This document shows, piece after piece, positions 1 to 8,496 of a stretch of DNA of 29,820 bases (position 1 is its first letter; every line of letters starts with the position of its first letter). The position numbers and the translations under genes are program-made. The notes under the pieces are model-generated. The model searched no databases, was not told where the DNA came from, and saw only the letters and a program-made list of their open reading frames with translations. This DNA comes from an uncultured Erysipelotrichaceae bacterium (GTDB lineage: Bacteria > Bacillota_I > Bacilli_A > RF39 > UBA660), in assembly GCA_902795725.1 (NCBI GenBank), contig CADBLY010000077.1, forward strand, positions 1 through 29,820. Direction: 5' to 3'.

Positions 1-16
1 TAATTGGGAAATAATT

Positions 17-37
17 AAAAAGACCTATTTGGCCTTT
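17..37 (-). terminator. Rho-independent terminator of the rsmG operon
   Basis: On the minus strand a 7-bp stem (positions 31-37 with 19-25, one G-U pair) closes a 5-base loop and is followed by a short T tract. The hairpin begins inside the rsmG stop codon, so it most likely ends the leftward rpmH-to-rsmG transcript. Confidence 0.65.
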
Positions 38-731
38 ATAATGGGAATTTTTTGATTTGTGAGTTATTTCTGGGAAATATTTTATTTGTTAATTTTTCTT
101 TTTTTATTAATAGTAATGTTCTTTTACTATTTTCTTTTGGAAGATAAAATTCTTCTTTGGCTATTTCTTTGGCATTTAATTTTTTTAATGCGTTTTGGTA
201 ATTTTTTTCTAAATTAGCTTTCATAGGAATAAAGTATCCGCTAACTTTGAGAATAGGTATAGCATATTCAATGAGAATTGATAGTGGTGCTACGGCACGA
301 GCAGTTACTAGATCATATTTTTCACGATTTATCTTACCATATTCTTCAACTCTTACCGATTTGGTTTTAATATTTTTTAAATTCAATTCTTTGATTACAA
401 TATTTAAAAAATCTATTCTTTTGTTTAAAGAATCTATGAGAGTTATTTTTAGGTTAGGGAAGATTATTTTTAATACTATTCCTGGAAAACCTGCCCCTGA
501 TCCTATATCACATAAAGAATATTCTTTGCTTAGATCAATTATTTGGTTTAGTGTTAGAGAATCATAGAAGTGTTTTAAATAAACTTCGTCATGATCGGTA
601 ATACCGGTTAAATTCATTATCTTATTATATTCTATTAATAATTGATAGTACTTTTCTAATTGTTCTATTTGATAATCGGTTGGATTAATATTAAGACTAT
701 TTAAGGCATTAATAAATTCATTTTTGTTCAT
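36..731 (-). CDS. rsmG: 16S rRNA (guanine-527 N7) methyltransferase RsmG
   Basis: RsmG (GidB) methylates N7 of G527 in 16S rRNA in the cytoplasm, using S-adenosylmethionine. The 231-residue product has the expected length and fold: an N-terminal helical part with NKIMNLTGI, the SAM-binding loop DIGSGAGFPG, and the later signature DLVTARAVAPL. The start ATG has a GGAG-type ribosome site and lies 14 bases inside the end of mnmG, so the two are probably translationally coupled. It is the last gene of the leftward operon and is followed directly by a terminator. In Bacillus the next genes outward are noc, parA and parB; they would lie off the window. The C-terminal tail is basic and its codons contain TTTCCC half-sites resembling Noc sites. 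Function is secure. Confidence 0.96.
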   Translation of the reverse strand: MNKNEFINALNSLNINPTDYQIEQLEKYYQLLIEYNKIMNLTGITDHDEVYLKHFYDSLTLNQIIDLSKEYSLCDIGSGAGFPGIVLKIIFPNLKITLIDSLNKRIDFLNIVIKELNLKNIKTKSVRVEEYGKINREKYDLVTARAVAPLSILIEYAIPILKVSGYFIPMKANLEKNYQNALKKLNAKEIAKEEFYLPKENSKRTLLLIKKEKLTNKIFPRNNSQIKKFPL

Positions 732-2592
732 TAAAATACTCCTTTTTTATGTATACCATTATTAAAGATATATCTACAGGATTAACTCCACTTATTCTAG
801 ATGCTTGACCAATGGATGTTGGTTTTATTTCTTTTAATTTTTGTTTGGCTTCGCTTGCTAGATTGTGAATTTTATCATAATTAATATCGTTTGGTATTTT
901 TTTATTATCTAAATTATTCATCTTATTTGCTTCTTTTAAGGCTTTTGTGATGTAACCATCATATTTAATTGATATTTCTACACTTTCTAATACTTCATCT
1001 GTATAGTTATTATTGAGATATGATTTTAGATATTCTATTTTTATTTCTGGTCTTTTTAAAAGATTAGATAACGTTATGCCATCTTTTAAAGGTGTACTAT
1101 TATATTTAGTTAAAAAGTTATTTGTTTCTTTTGATGGTGTTAATTTTATATTATCAAGTTCTTGTTTTAGATTATTAATAGATAATAATTTATTTTTAAA
1201 ACTGTTATATCTTTCTTTTTTTATGAGACCTACTTGATATCCATATTGTGTTAATCTAGTATCAGCATTATCAGTTCTTAATAACAGACGATATTCTGCA
1301 CGTGATGTTAAAAGACGATATGGATCTATTACTCCTTTGGTAACTAAGTCATCAATTAATACACCAATATAAGCTTCACTTCTTTTTAATATTAATGGTT
1401 CTTTTTTTTCTAGTTTTAATGATGCATTAATACCTGCAATTAGACCTTGAGCAGCTGCTTCTTCATAACCACTTGTTCCATTTATTTGTCCAGCGGTAAA
1501 TAGATTAGTGATTATTTTAGTTTCTAATGATTGATTTAATTGTTTTGAATCTATAGCATCATACTCAATAGCATAACCATACTTTAGTATTTTAGCATTT
1601 TCTAGTCCAGGAAGAGAGTGGACCATTTGATCTTGAATATGAGGTGGCATGCTAGTTGAAAAACCTTGAATATATACATCATCATAATAGATACTTTCTG
1701 GTTCTAAAAACAATTGATGTCTTTCTTTATCAGAAAAACGAACTATTTTATCCTCAATTGATGGACAATATCTTGGACCTACTCCCTTAATATCATTTAA
1801 ACCTCCATACATACTTGATTTGTTTAGATTTTCTTTTATTATTTGATGAGTTTCTTTGGTAGTATATATTAAATGACAAGGAACTTGTTTATCTATATCA
1901 TAATAATACTTATTATCAAAACTAAAACTAAGATACTTTTGATCCCCTGTTTCTTTTGATGATTGAGAAAAATCTATAGTATTTTTATCAATACGTTGTG
2001 GGGTTCCGGTTTTTAATCTTTTTATAGTAAACCCATTTTCTTTTAATTTATCAGAAAGATGATTGGATGGTTTTTCACCATGGGGACCTTCTCTTCTTCT
2101 CGTATCTCCTATTAAAATATCTGCTTTTAAATAGGTTCCAGTAGTAAGAATAACAATATCAGAATATATTTTTTCTTTATTATCTAAAATAATACCCTTA
2201 ATAGTTTTATTTTCTATTATTAAATCTTCAACAATACCTTCTTTGATAGTAAGGTTTGACTCATTTTTTAGAGTTTTTAACATTTCTTTTGGATATGTTA
2301 TTTTATCAGCTTGAGCACGTAATGATCTTACAGCAGGACCTTTAGCACTATTTAACATTTTTATTTGTAGTAAAGATTTGTCTGCATTTCGTCCCATTTC
2401 TCCACCTAAGGCATCTATTTCTCTTACAACAATACCTTTAGCACTTCCACCAATGGATGGATTACATGGCATATCTGCAATGTTTTTAATATTGCCTGTT
2501 ATGAGCAATGTTTTATGACCAATTCTTGAAGTTGATAATGCTGCTTCACATCCAGCGTGTCCGCCTCCTACTACTATTATTTCATATTTCAT
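718..2592 (-). CDS. mnmG: tRNA U34 carboxymethylaminomethyl-modification enzyme MnmG (GidA)
   Basis: MnmG is the FAD- and NADH-dependent partner of MnmE. Together they install the (carboxymethyl)aminomethyl group at C5 of wobble uridine 34 in tRNAs. The 624-residue product has the family's usual length. The FAD-binding GGGHAGCEAA is at residues 9-18, a conserved cysteine motif CNPSIGG at 43-49, the second conserved cysteine in RYCPSIEDK, and the C-terminal EAAAQGLIAGINA. The chosen ATG is preceded by AGGTGA. It lies 7 bases after mnmE, so the two partners are made from one transcript, and its end overlaps rsmG by 14 bases. The stop is TGA, one of several showing that UGA means stop here. Confidence 0.97.
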   Translation of the reverse strand: MKYEIIVVGGGHAGCEAALSTSRIGHKTLLITGNIKNIADMPCNPSIGGSAKGIVVREIDALGGEMGRNADKSLLQIKMLNSAKGPAVRSLRAQADKITYPKEMLKTLKNESNLTIKEGIVEDLIIENKTIKGIILDNKEKIYSDIVILTTGTYLKADILIGDTRRREGPHGEKPSNHLSDKLKENGFTIKRLKTGTPQRIDKNTIDFSQSSKETGDQKYLSFSFDNKYYYDIDKQVPCHLIYTTKETHQIIKENLNKSSMYGGLNDIKGVGPRYCPSIEDKIVRFSDKERHQLFLEPESIYYDDVYIQGFSTSMPPHIQDQMVHSLPGLENAKILKYGYAIEYDAIDSKQLNQSLETKIITNLFTAGQINGTSGYEEAAAQGLIAGINASLKLEKKEPLILKRSEAYIGVLIDDLVTKGVIDPYRLLTSRAEYRLLLRTDNADTRLTQYGYQVGLIKKERYNSFKNKLLSINNLKQELDNIKLTPSKETNNFLTKYNSTPLKDGITLSNLLKRPEIKIEYLKSYLNNNYTDEVLESVEISIKYDGYITKALKEANKMNNLDNKKIPNDINYDKIHNLASEAKQKLKEIKPTSIGQASRISGVNPVDISLIMVYIKKEYFNEQK

Positions 2593-2599
2593 GTTTCAC

Positions 2600-3943
2600 C
2601 TACTTTCCTAAGCAAAATTGACTAAATAGTTGATCTATTAATTCATCCTGATATGTTTCTCCAATTATTTCTCCTAATTTATTCCAAATTGTTTTAATAT
2701 CTATTTCAATCATATCAATGGGCATATCATTGGATATTGCTGTTCTTACGTCATTAATTAATGATAATGTTTCTTTTAAAATTCCAATACTTCTTGAACT
2801 ACTAATGTATGTTATATCTTTACTTTCAAATTTTTCTAGATTAAATAATTGTTTTATTTTTTGTTTTAAATTATTGATACCTATATTGTTTAATGCTGAT
2901 ATACGAACAATATTTTGATCTTTAATATGTAAGTTAGATTCAAGATCTGTTTTATTAATAACTATAATGTAATTTTTATATTTTATTCTTTCAAGTAAAT
3001 CTTGTTCTTCTTTAGTTAATAATTCATTATTATTTAAAACAAATATTATTAGTTCCGCACTTTCAATTAATTCTAAACTTTTAGATACACCTATGTTTTC
3101 AATTACATCAGTTGTTTTTCTTATTCCTGCGGTATCAATAATATTTAGTTTTATACCATCTATATATACTTCTCCTTCAACAATATCTCTTGTAGTACCT
3201 GGTATATTAGTTACAATAGCTTTTTCTTCATTTATTAATCTATTTAAAAGACTACTTTTTCCAACATTTGGTTTTCCAATAATTACTGTTTTGATACCAT
3301 CTTTGATGATGGATGCATCTTTAGAATTATTTATGATATTCTTAATATCACATTCTATTTCATTTATTGAAGGAAGAATATCTTTGTTAGTTAATTCTTT
3401 TATATCTTCATATTCTGGATAATCAATATTTACTTCAATATTAGCAAGTATTTTTATTATTTTTTGTCTTAAATCTTTAATAAGTTTGGATGATTCTCCT
3501 TTCAATTCATTCATAGCTAAAGATAGGGCTTTATCAGTTTTGGAATTTATAACATCCATCACACCTTCAGCTTCAATTAAATCGATTCTTCCATTTAAAA
3601 ATGCTCTTTTAGTAAATTCTCCTGGTTCAGCTAAGCGACAACCATTTTCGATTAAGAGTTCTAAAACTTTGTTGGTTGATGCAATTCCACCATGAGTATT
3701 TATCTCAATAATATCTTCTTTAGTAAATGTTTTAGGAGCAATCATGATTGATATTAATACTTCATCAATTATTTTATCTTTATCTATGATGTAATCGTGA
3801 TGAATGGTATGTGTTTTATATTTTGTTATATCTTGTTTTGTTATTTTATTAACTATATCAATAGATTCAGAACCACTTACTCTGATTATTGAAATAGCTC
3901 CTACTCCTAACGATGTGGATATTGCTACTATTGTATCTTGCAT
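2600..3943 (-). CDS. mnmE: tRNA modification GTPase MnmE (TrmE)
   Basis: MnmE is the potassium-activated GTPase that works with MnmG on wobble uridine 34. The 447-residue protein has an N-terminal folate-binding domain, a helical domain and an inserted G domain. G-domain motifs are clear: GKPNVGKS at residues 223-230, TTRDI for switch I, DTAG for switch II and NKTD for base recognition. The C-terminus ends CLGK, keeping the family's terminal cysteine (usually C-[IL]-GK). The start has a strong GGAGG site. It follows jag after about 40 bases that contain a small AT-rich stem-loop, and runs straight into mnmG. Confidence 0.97.
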   Translation of the reverse strand: MQDTIVAISTSLGVGAISIIRVSGSESIDIVNKITKQDITKYKTHTIHHDYIIDKDKIIDEVLISIMIAPKTFTKEDIIEINTHGGIASTNKVLELLIENGCRLAEPGEFTKRAFLNGRIDLIEAEGVMDVINSKTDKALSLAMNELKGESSKLIKDLRQKIIKILANIEVNIDYPEYEDIKELTNKDILPSINEIECDIKNIINNSKDASIIKDGIKTVIIGKPNVGKSSLLNRLINEEKAIVTNIPGTTRDIVEGEVYIDGIKLNIIDTAGIRKTTDVIENIGVSKSLELIESAELIIFVLNNNELLTKEEQDLLERIKYKNYIIVINKTDLESNLHIKDQNIVRISALNNIGINNLKQKIKQLFNLEKFESKDITYISSSRSIGILKETLSLINDVRTAISNDMPIDMIEIDIKTIWNKLGEIIGETYQDELIDQLFSQFCLGK

Positions 3944-3965
3944 TTTTTCCTCCTTATAATAGAAA

Positions 3966-3985
3966 AATACTATATTAATAGTATT
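3966..3985 (-). other. AT-rich stem-loop between jag and mnmE
   Basis: An 8-bp perfect stem (3966-3973 with 3978-3985) closes a 4-base loop. On the minus strand it begins in the jag stop codon and is followed by T5. It is too AT-rich for a strong terminator. It may be a partial terminator or an RNA-processing or protection element within the operon. Confidence 0.4.
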
Positions 3986-4580
3986 ATTTTTCTACATATT
4001 TAATAACAGTTCTACGGTTTGGTTCTTCACCAATACTTTCAGTTTCAATATTATAATAATTACTTGCAACAGTATGAACTATTCTTCTTTGATATGAATT
4101 CATTGGGTCTAAAGTAGTATCTACTTTAGATGTCATTACTTCATTAATTATCTTTTTTATTTCTTGTTCAAAGTTTTTTTCTTGTTTTGATTTATAATTT
4201 GAAACATCTAAGTTAACTTTAATATTCATTTTTGTTATATTTCTTATAGCTTGTCTTACTAATAACTGAAGTGATGTTAAGGTTCTTCCTTCTTTACCAA
4301 TTAAAATAGAGTTATTTTTTGAATTCATTTTAACATTAAATATGTTTTCATCTTCAAAAATATTTATTCGAACATTTAGTCCCATTTTAGATGTTATATC
4401 AGATAAGAATTTACTAATAAATTCTTCTATTTCACTTTTCTTAACAACATCCATTTTATATGAATCTTCTTCTTGATATACTTTTGTTATTATTTCATTT
4501 TCATATACATCTAATTGTTCATATGCTTCCATTCGACATTTTTCTTCATCTTGACCAGTAAAATTATATACATTAATCAT
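3984..4580 (-). CDS. jag: RNA-binding protein Jag/KhpB (EloR, SpoIIIJ-associated)
   Basis: Jag/KhpB is a KH-R3H RNA-binding protein that pairs with KhpA in other Gram-positives and affects cell elongation and division. The 198-residue product has an N-terminal Jag-N domain (about residues 1-50), a type II KH domain with the loop GKEGRTLTSLQ near residue 95, and a C-terminal R3H region with SYQRRIVH. The start ATG overlaps the yidC stop by four bases (ATGA), and an AAGGAG site lies about 10 bases upstream inside yidC. The pairing of yidC with jag is conserved across Firmicutes. RNA targets cannot be told from sequence. Confidence 0.93.
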   Translation of the reverse strand: MINVYNFTGQDEEKCRMEAYEQLDVYENEIITKVYQEEDSYKMDVVKKSEIEEFISKFLSDITSKMGLNVRINIFEDENIFNVKMNSKNNSILIGKEGRTLTSLQLLVRQAIRNITKMNIKVNLDVSNYKSKQEKNFEQEIKKIINEVMTSKVDTTLDPMNSYQRRIVHTVASNYYNIETESIGEEPNRRTVIKYVEK

Positions 4581-5581
4581 TTTTTCATACTCCTTTTAAC
4601 TATTAAATTTTGAACAATGGTAAAAGCACTGTTAGTTATCCAGTATATAATGATAGCTGTTGACATTTGGAAAGACGTAATAGTTATAACGAACATCATT
4701 ATATACATCATCATTTTCATCTGTTTAGCTTGATCTTGATTCATAGTTGCATTACTATTTAATTTAAATGAGAAGTAAGTTACAACGAGTACTAAAACAG
4801 GAAGTATTAAATATAAATAATTTCCTAGATGAGCTGCAGATGATGGAGTTACTGCCATTTTATATATTAAGAACTTATCTTCAAATAATACAGGTAGACG
4901 GTATAATGATTCATAGAAAGCTATAAAAAGTGGGATTTGAATAAATCCAAATATACATCCAGATGCTGGATTTATACCGTATTTTTTATATGCAGCTAGC
5001 ATTTCTTGTGATTTCATTTGCATTGATTGTTGATCATTTTTATCTTTATACTTTTTCTCAATCTTAGCTAATTCTGGCTGAGCTTTTTTCATTAATTCTG
5101 ATTGTTTAGCACTTTTCTTAGTAATAGGATATAAAGCTAGACGAATAAGTAAGGTAATTATTATTACTGCTACACCATAGTTTCTAACTAAACTTCCAAT
5201 TTGGATAATTAACCAAGTTAATGGTTTTACAAAAAGAGTTGTCCATACTCCTTCATATCCACCAGATGCAGGAGTAAATTTTTTACAAGTTGGTAAAGTT
5301 TTAATATCAGTTACACTTGCTAGTTTAGTTTTATATTCACTTTTTGTTATTTTTTTACGTTTTAATTGTTTTTCTAATTTTGCAATATATTCTTCTTTGT
5401 TTTTATCATATAGTTTGATAATATCCTTATCTGTTGGTTGACATAGAATATTTGCTGGTAATGTTTGTCCTGTTTTTGTGTTTTTAACAATTTTACCATT
5501 AACATCTTTTAGTTGTTTGGTACATCCTGTTAGTACTAATAAAATAGTTATTATTAATATTATTTTTTTGTTTCTTGACAT
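4577..5581 (-). CDS. yidC: Membrane protein insertase YidC (SpoIIIJ/OxaA type), lipoprotein
   Basis: YidC inserts and folds inner-membrane proteins, alone or with SecYEG. The 334-residue protein begins with a lipoprotein signal peptide whose lipobox is LTGC, as in Gram-positive YidC proteins. An extracellular segment of about 90 residues follows. It contains two cysteines (ILCQP and LPTCKK) that could form a disulfide. The conserved insertase core has five membrane segments. The groove arginine expected in transmembrane segment 1 of the core is visible in LLIRLALYP, and GCIFGFIQIPLFIAFYESL is typical. The start has AAGGAGG. It sits between rnpA and jag, its usual place. Confidence 0.95.
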   Translation of the reverse strand: MSRNKKIILIITILLVLTGCTKQLKDVNGKIVKNTKTGQTLPANILCQPTDKDIIKLYDKNKEEYIAKLEKQLKRKKITKSEYKTKLASVTDIKTLPTCKKFTPASGGYEGVWTTLFVKPLTWLIIQIGSLVRNYGVAVIIITLLIRLALYPITKKSAKQSELMKKAQPELAKIEKKYKDKNDQQSMQMKSQEMLAAYKKYGINPASGCIFGFIQIPLFIAFYESLYRLPVLFEDKFLIYKMAVTPSSAAHLGNYLYLILPVLVLVVTYFSFKLNSNATMNQDQAKQMKMMMYIMMFVITITSFQMSTAIIIYWITNSAFTIVQNLIVKRSMKK

Positions 5582-5587
5582 ATTAAT

Positions 5588-5923
5588 TTAATCCTCCTTA
5601 TATATATTAAGTTTATCTAATTCTTTATATAGTTCTATTTCTTTTTGCTTAAAAGACTTAGATAAAATGCCTTTCCTTAATATTATAATACAATTAAAGT
5701 TATTTTGGTAGTCTTTTTTATCGATAATACTTTTGATTTGGCGTTTTAACTTATTTCGTGTGACTGCATTACCTATTTTTTTACTAACAGATATACCAAA
5801 ATGATATGTTGGTTGGTTTTTTCTTTCTATATATATAACAAAGCTATTAGATACATATGCTTTCTTTGTTTTTATTATTCTAGTAAAATCTTGAGTTTTT
5901 TTTACTATATTGATTTTTTTCAT
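5588..5923 (-). CDS. rnpA: Ribonuclease P protein component
   Basis: RnpA is the protein subunit of RNase P, which removes 5' leaders from pre-tRNAs together with the rnpB RNA (not in this window). The 111-residue basic protein is of normal length. It carries the substrate- and RNA-binding signature as AVTRNKLKRQIKSI (the usual RNR box reads RNK here), preceded by FGISVSKKIGNA. A GGAGG site precedes the start. A terminator-like hairpin lies between rpmH and rnpA, so RnpA is probably made at a lower level than L34. Confidence 0.95.
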   Translation of the reverse strand: MKKINIVKKTQDFTRIIKTKKAYVSNSFVIYIERKNQPTYHFGISVSKKIGNAVTRNKLKRQIKSIIDKKDYQNNFNCIIILRKGILSKSFKQKEIELYKELDKLNIYKED

Positions 5924-5941
5924 ACTTCCTCCATAAAGTAA

Positions 5942-5963
5942 AAATCACTGAAAACAGTGATTT
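5942..5963 (-). terminator. Terminator-like hairpin between rpmH and rnpA
   Basis: A perfect 9-bp stem (5942-5950 with 5955-5963) closes a TTTT loop on the minus strand. It begins in the rpmH stop codon and ends in T5. The following gene rnpA is in the same direction only 19 bases on, so this looks like an attenuating, partly leaky terminator or a processing site. It would let L34 mRNA exceed rnpA mRNA. Confidence 0.6.
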
Positions 5964-6084
5964 ATTTTGATAAAACCTTACGTCCTTTTTTTCTTCTTTT
6001 TGAAATAATATTTGTCTTCATTCTTGCCATAAATCCTAATTTTTTCTTTTTACGACGATTATTTGGTTGATAAGTTCTTTTCAT
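5962..6084 (-). CDS. rpmH: 50S ribosomal protein L34
   Basis: This small gene encodes 40 residues starting MKRTYQPNNRRKKKK and ending RRKKGRKVLSK, which is unmistakably bacterial L34. L34 binds 23S rRNA in the large subunit. The Bacillus protein has 44 residues; here about four are missing from the middle (the NGR-type segment between the RMKT and SKRR parts). A GGAGGTGT ribosome site lies at the right distance. A consensus promoter drives it, and it heads the leftward operon next to rnpA as in most bacteria. Confidence 0.96.
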   Translation of the reverse strand: MKRTYQPNNRRKKKKLGFMARMKTNIISKRRKKGRKVLSK

Positions 6085-6128
6085 TTATAATACACCTCCG
6101 AATCTTAATTTTCCGCATTGCTTTTTAA

Positions 6129-6157
6129 ATTATATAGATTTTTTACTATTTTGTCAA
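6129..6157 (-). promoter_or_regulatory. Consensus vegetative promoter of rpmH operon
   Basis: On the minus strand TTGACA (6152-6157) and TATAAT (6129-6134) are separated by exactly 17 bases, a perfect match to the housekeeping sigma consensus. Transcription should start near 6122, giving a leader of about 38 bases. The -35 box lies within the 3' end of the upstream unknown gene. Confidence 0.9.
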
Positions 6158-6838
6158 TTGTTTTTGTTTATTTTGAATTATATTATCTATATTAGTTATT
6201 TCATTTTCAGATAATAATCCATTTACATAATTATCATATGTATCTTTGTTTATAGGATAATAAATAGGATATTTGTTATTTTTACTTATTGGTTTTATTA
6301 TATAATATTTTTCTTGTTGTTCATCTTCTTTGAGTGCTTGTATTTTATAATTTTTTAAATACCAATATTGTTGTTTTTCATAGTAATTGTTCCAATATTT
6401 ATTTTTTTCTTTACTATATCCATAATTTATTACTTTTTTATAATATTTTTTTCTTTGTTTATAAGTAGTTACTTCTTTATTTATACAATAATTATGAACT
6501 CTTTTAGGATTATTATATTTAATTACTTCTGTCTTTTCAATAGTATTTGTAGCTGTCTTTTTTATTTTGGTACTTTTACCTATTGCTTTTTTTGTATAAT
6601 AACATGTTAATGTATTATTATCTAATATTATTATTAGACAATCTTCATTATGATTTTTTGTTATTCTACTAGTTAATAATTTACCTTTAATAGTTATTGT
6701 ACTATTTAAAGCATAATAATTAATTTCATTTAAAATTTCTTCTAAGATTTCTTTATCAAGAATAATTTTAGAAATAGCATCTTTAAAATTACTTATATCT
6801 ATTTCATAAGTTAATATATGATTATTATTTTTGAACAT
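6146..6838 (-). CDS. Unknown protein encoded between rpmH and dnaA
   Basis: I do not recognise this 230-residue protein. It starts MFKNNNHILTYEIDISNF after a good ribosome site (GAAGGGGAA). It has no signal peptide or membrane segment. The first half (to about residue 95) alternates hydrophobic strands with helices, including CLIIILDNNTLTCYY. The second half is very rich in Lys, Tyr, Asn and aromatic residues around KYWNNYYEKQQYWYLKNY, and basic, as in some nucleic-acid-binding tails. It occupies the rpmH-dnaA gap, part of the origin in many Firmicutes. Its own promoter overlaps a DnaA box, so control by DnaA is possible. The gene seems intact; its function is unknown. Confidence 0.7.
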   Translation of the reverse strand: MFKNNNHILTYEIDISNFKDAISKIILDKEILEEILNEINYYALNSTITIKGKLLTSRITKNHNEDCLIIILDNNTLTCYYTKKAIGKSTKIKKTATNTIEKTEVIKYNNPKRVHNYCINKEVTTYKQRKKYYKKVINYGYSKEKNKYWNNYYEKQQYWYLKNYKIQALKEDEQQEKYYIIKPISKNNKYPIYYPINKDTYDNYVNGLLSENEITNIDNIIQNKQKQLTK

Positions 6839-7135
6839 ATTAATTCCCCTTCACATTGCATATTATACACATTTTTTTTTATGAGCGCAAATCCATATAA
6901 AATAAATAGTATTTGATTATACATTACTATTTATATAGATTATTTTTGTATTATATTTTTAAAGTTTTGCACATTTACACATTTTTTATAGAAATGTTTA
7001 TTATTGTTTATAATAATTTTTTTGCACATTTTGTGTTCAAAAGTATAAAAATCTATGTAAAATATAAAAAATTGCTTTTATTTTTGAACAAAATATTGTA
7101 AAATAATAGTGTTTAAAAGTTAGTAGGTGATGTAT
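6839..7135. other. Origin region upstream of dnaA with DnaA boxes
   Basis: This very AT-rich spacer holds matches to the DnaA-box consensus TTWTNCACA: TTATACACA (6864-6872), TTTTGCACA (6965-6973) and TTTTGCACA (7020-7028). ATTTACACA (6973-6981) abuts the second with one mismatch. Two one-mismatch variants, TTTTGAACA, occur at 7034-7042 (minus) and 7082-7090 (plus). A weak dnaA promoter candidate is TTGCTT (7072-7077), 16 bases, TATTGT (7094-7099), so a variant box lies between its elements. The divergent placement next to dnaA fits one part of oriC. I could not assign a DNA-unwinding element with confidence. Confidence 0.75.
6863..6891 (-). promoter_or_regulatory. Probable promoter of the unknown gene, overlapped by a DnaA box
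   Basis: On the minus strand TATAAT (6863-6868) lies 17 bases from a weak -35 TTGCGC (6886-6891). The plus-strand DnaA box TTATACACA (6864-6872) covers this -10, so DnaA binding here would be expected to block transcription. Confidence 0.45.
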
Positions 7136-8491
7136 ATGAATCTTGATAATGTGTGGAAAAGTTTTTTAGAGAAAATAAAAGATAAGATAAATGAGATTGC
7201 CTATGAGACATGGTTTAGTGATACAAAGTTAATTAGTCTAGATAATAATGTAGCACAAGTATTAGTTCCTTATCATATACATAAGAAAAATTTAAAAGAA
7301 AATTATAGTGATATTATTGCTGAAACTTTTTTGGAAGTAACAGGAACAAACTTTAATTTTGAATATGTATTAGAAGATGAAGTTGATAATACTCAATTAA
7401 CTTTAAATGATTTTGGAGAAATTGGAGTTCCTACAAGAGAACATTTTGAATCTAATTTAGATAATAGATATACATTTAGTAATTATATTATAGGTAAGAG
7501 TAATAAGTTTGCTGCTACATCGGCACTTGCTGTTGCTGAACATCCAGGAAAGATGTATAATCCTTTATTTATATATGGACCTAGTGGTTTAGGTAAAACA
7601 CATTTAATGCACGCTATTGGTAATTATATTGTGGAAAACTCTAATAAAAAAGTTTTATACATAACTTGTGATAATTTTGTTTCTGATTTTGTCGAAATAT
7701 GTAGAAAGAATAATAATAACAATAACTTAGATGCTACTAAAGCTTTTAAAAATAAATATAGAGATATAGATGTATTAATTATTGACGATATCCACAATTT
7801 AGTAGGCGCTGTATCAGCACAACAAGAATTTTTCAACACATTTAATGAATTATATAATCACGAAAAACAAATTATAATATCTTCTGATAGATCACCTGAT
7901 GATATTAAAAGACTGGAAGAAAGACTTAAAACAAGATTTAACTGGGGACTACAAGTAGACATATTACCTCCAGATTTTGATCTTAGAATGAATATTATTA
8001 ATGCTAAAATAGATTCTCATGAATTAAAAATTAATTTTCCAGAAGATGTTAAGGAATATATTGCTAGTAATTGTACAAGTGATGTTAGAAAATTAGAAGG
8101 TACTTTAACTAGAGTGGTAGCATATGCAACTATGATGAATGGTTCAGATATTACTTTAGATTTAGCTGTAGAAGCTTTAAAAGATTATTTTGTAAAAACT
8201 ATTGTTGCTAAAAATAATATTGATCAGGTAATTCAATTAGTTAGTAGTCATTATAATATAAGTGTGAATGATATTAAGTCTAAGAAAAGGCTTAGTAAAA
8301 TAGCAGTACCAAGACAAATAGCTATGTATATATGTAGAGTATATTTAAATGAAAATTTAGTTAAGATTGGGACTGAATTTGGTGGGAAAAATCATACTAC
8401 TGTTATGCACTCTGTTGCTAAGATAAAATCTATGATTGAAAAAGATGATGCTTTAAATAAAGAAATTCAAAAAATTGTAGATAAAATATAA
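7136..8491 (+). CDS. dnaA: Chromosomal replication initiator DnaA
   Basis: DnaA is the AAA+ ATPase that binds DnaA boxes and opens oriC. I chose the ATG at 7136 because AGGTGAT lies six bases upstream; in-frame GTG and ATG codons at 7127 and 7130 sit on that ribosome site. The resulting 451-residue protein has the DnaB/DnaD-interaction domain I (NVWKSFLEKI), a short linker, Walker A GPSGLGKT at 148-155, Walker B VLIIDDIHN, a sensor/arginine-finger region EERLKTRFNWGL, and the C-terminal box-recognising helix-turn-helix with NHTTVMHSVAKI. DnaA boxes lie on both sides, so autoregulation is expected. All key residues appear present. Confidence 0.97.
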   Translation: MNLDNVWKSFLEKIKDKINEIAYETWFSDTKLISLDNNVAQVLVPYHIHKKNLKENYSDIIAETFLEVTGTNFNFEYVLEDEVDNTQLTLNDFGEIGVPTREHFESNLDNRYTFSNYIIGKSNKFAATSALAVAEHPGKMYNPLFIYGPSGLGKTHLMHAIGNYIVENSNKKVLYITCDNFVSDFVEICRKNNNNNNLDATKAFKNKYRDIDVLIIDDIHNLVGAVSAQQEFFNTFNELYNHEKQIIISSDRSPDDIKRLEERLKTRFNWGLQVDILPPDFDLRMNIINAKIDSHELKINFPEDVKEYIASNCTSDVRKLEGTLTRVVAYATMMNGSDITLDLAVEALKDYFVKTIVAKNNIDQVIQLVSSHYNISVNDIKSKKRLSKIAVPRQIAMYICRVYLNENLVKIGTEFGGKNHTTVMHSVAKIKSMIEKDDALNKEIQKIVDKI

Positions 8492-8496
8492 TGTTT

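Noticed and set aside
5..78. GGGAAAT half-sites in the rsmG tail as Noc sites
   Set aside because: They are only half-sites or carry a one-base deletion; noted because a noc gene might lie next door.
2589..2599. ATGTTTCACC at the mnmG start as a parS half-site
   Set aside because: Only half of the palindrome matches; the central CACGTG is absent.
6368..6610. Hydrophobic plus-strand frame of 80 codons
   Set aside because: It is the reverse strand of the Lys/Asn/Tyr-rich unknown gene, has no ribosome site, and its hydrophobicity is a by-product of that composition.
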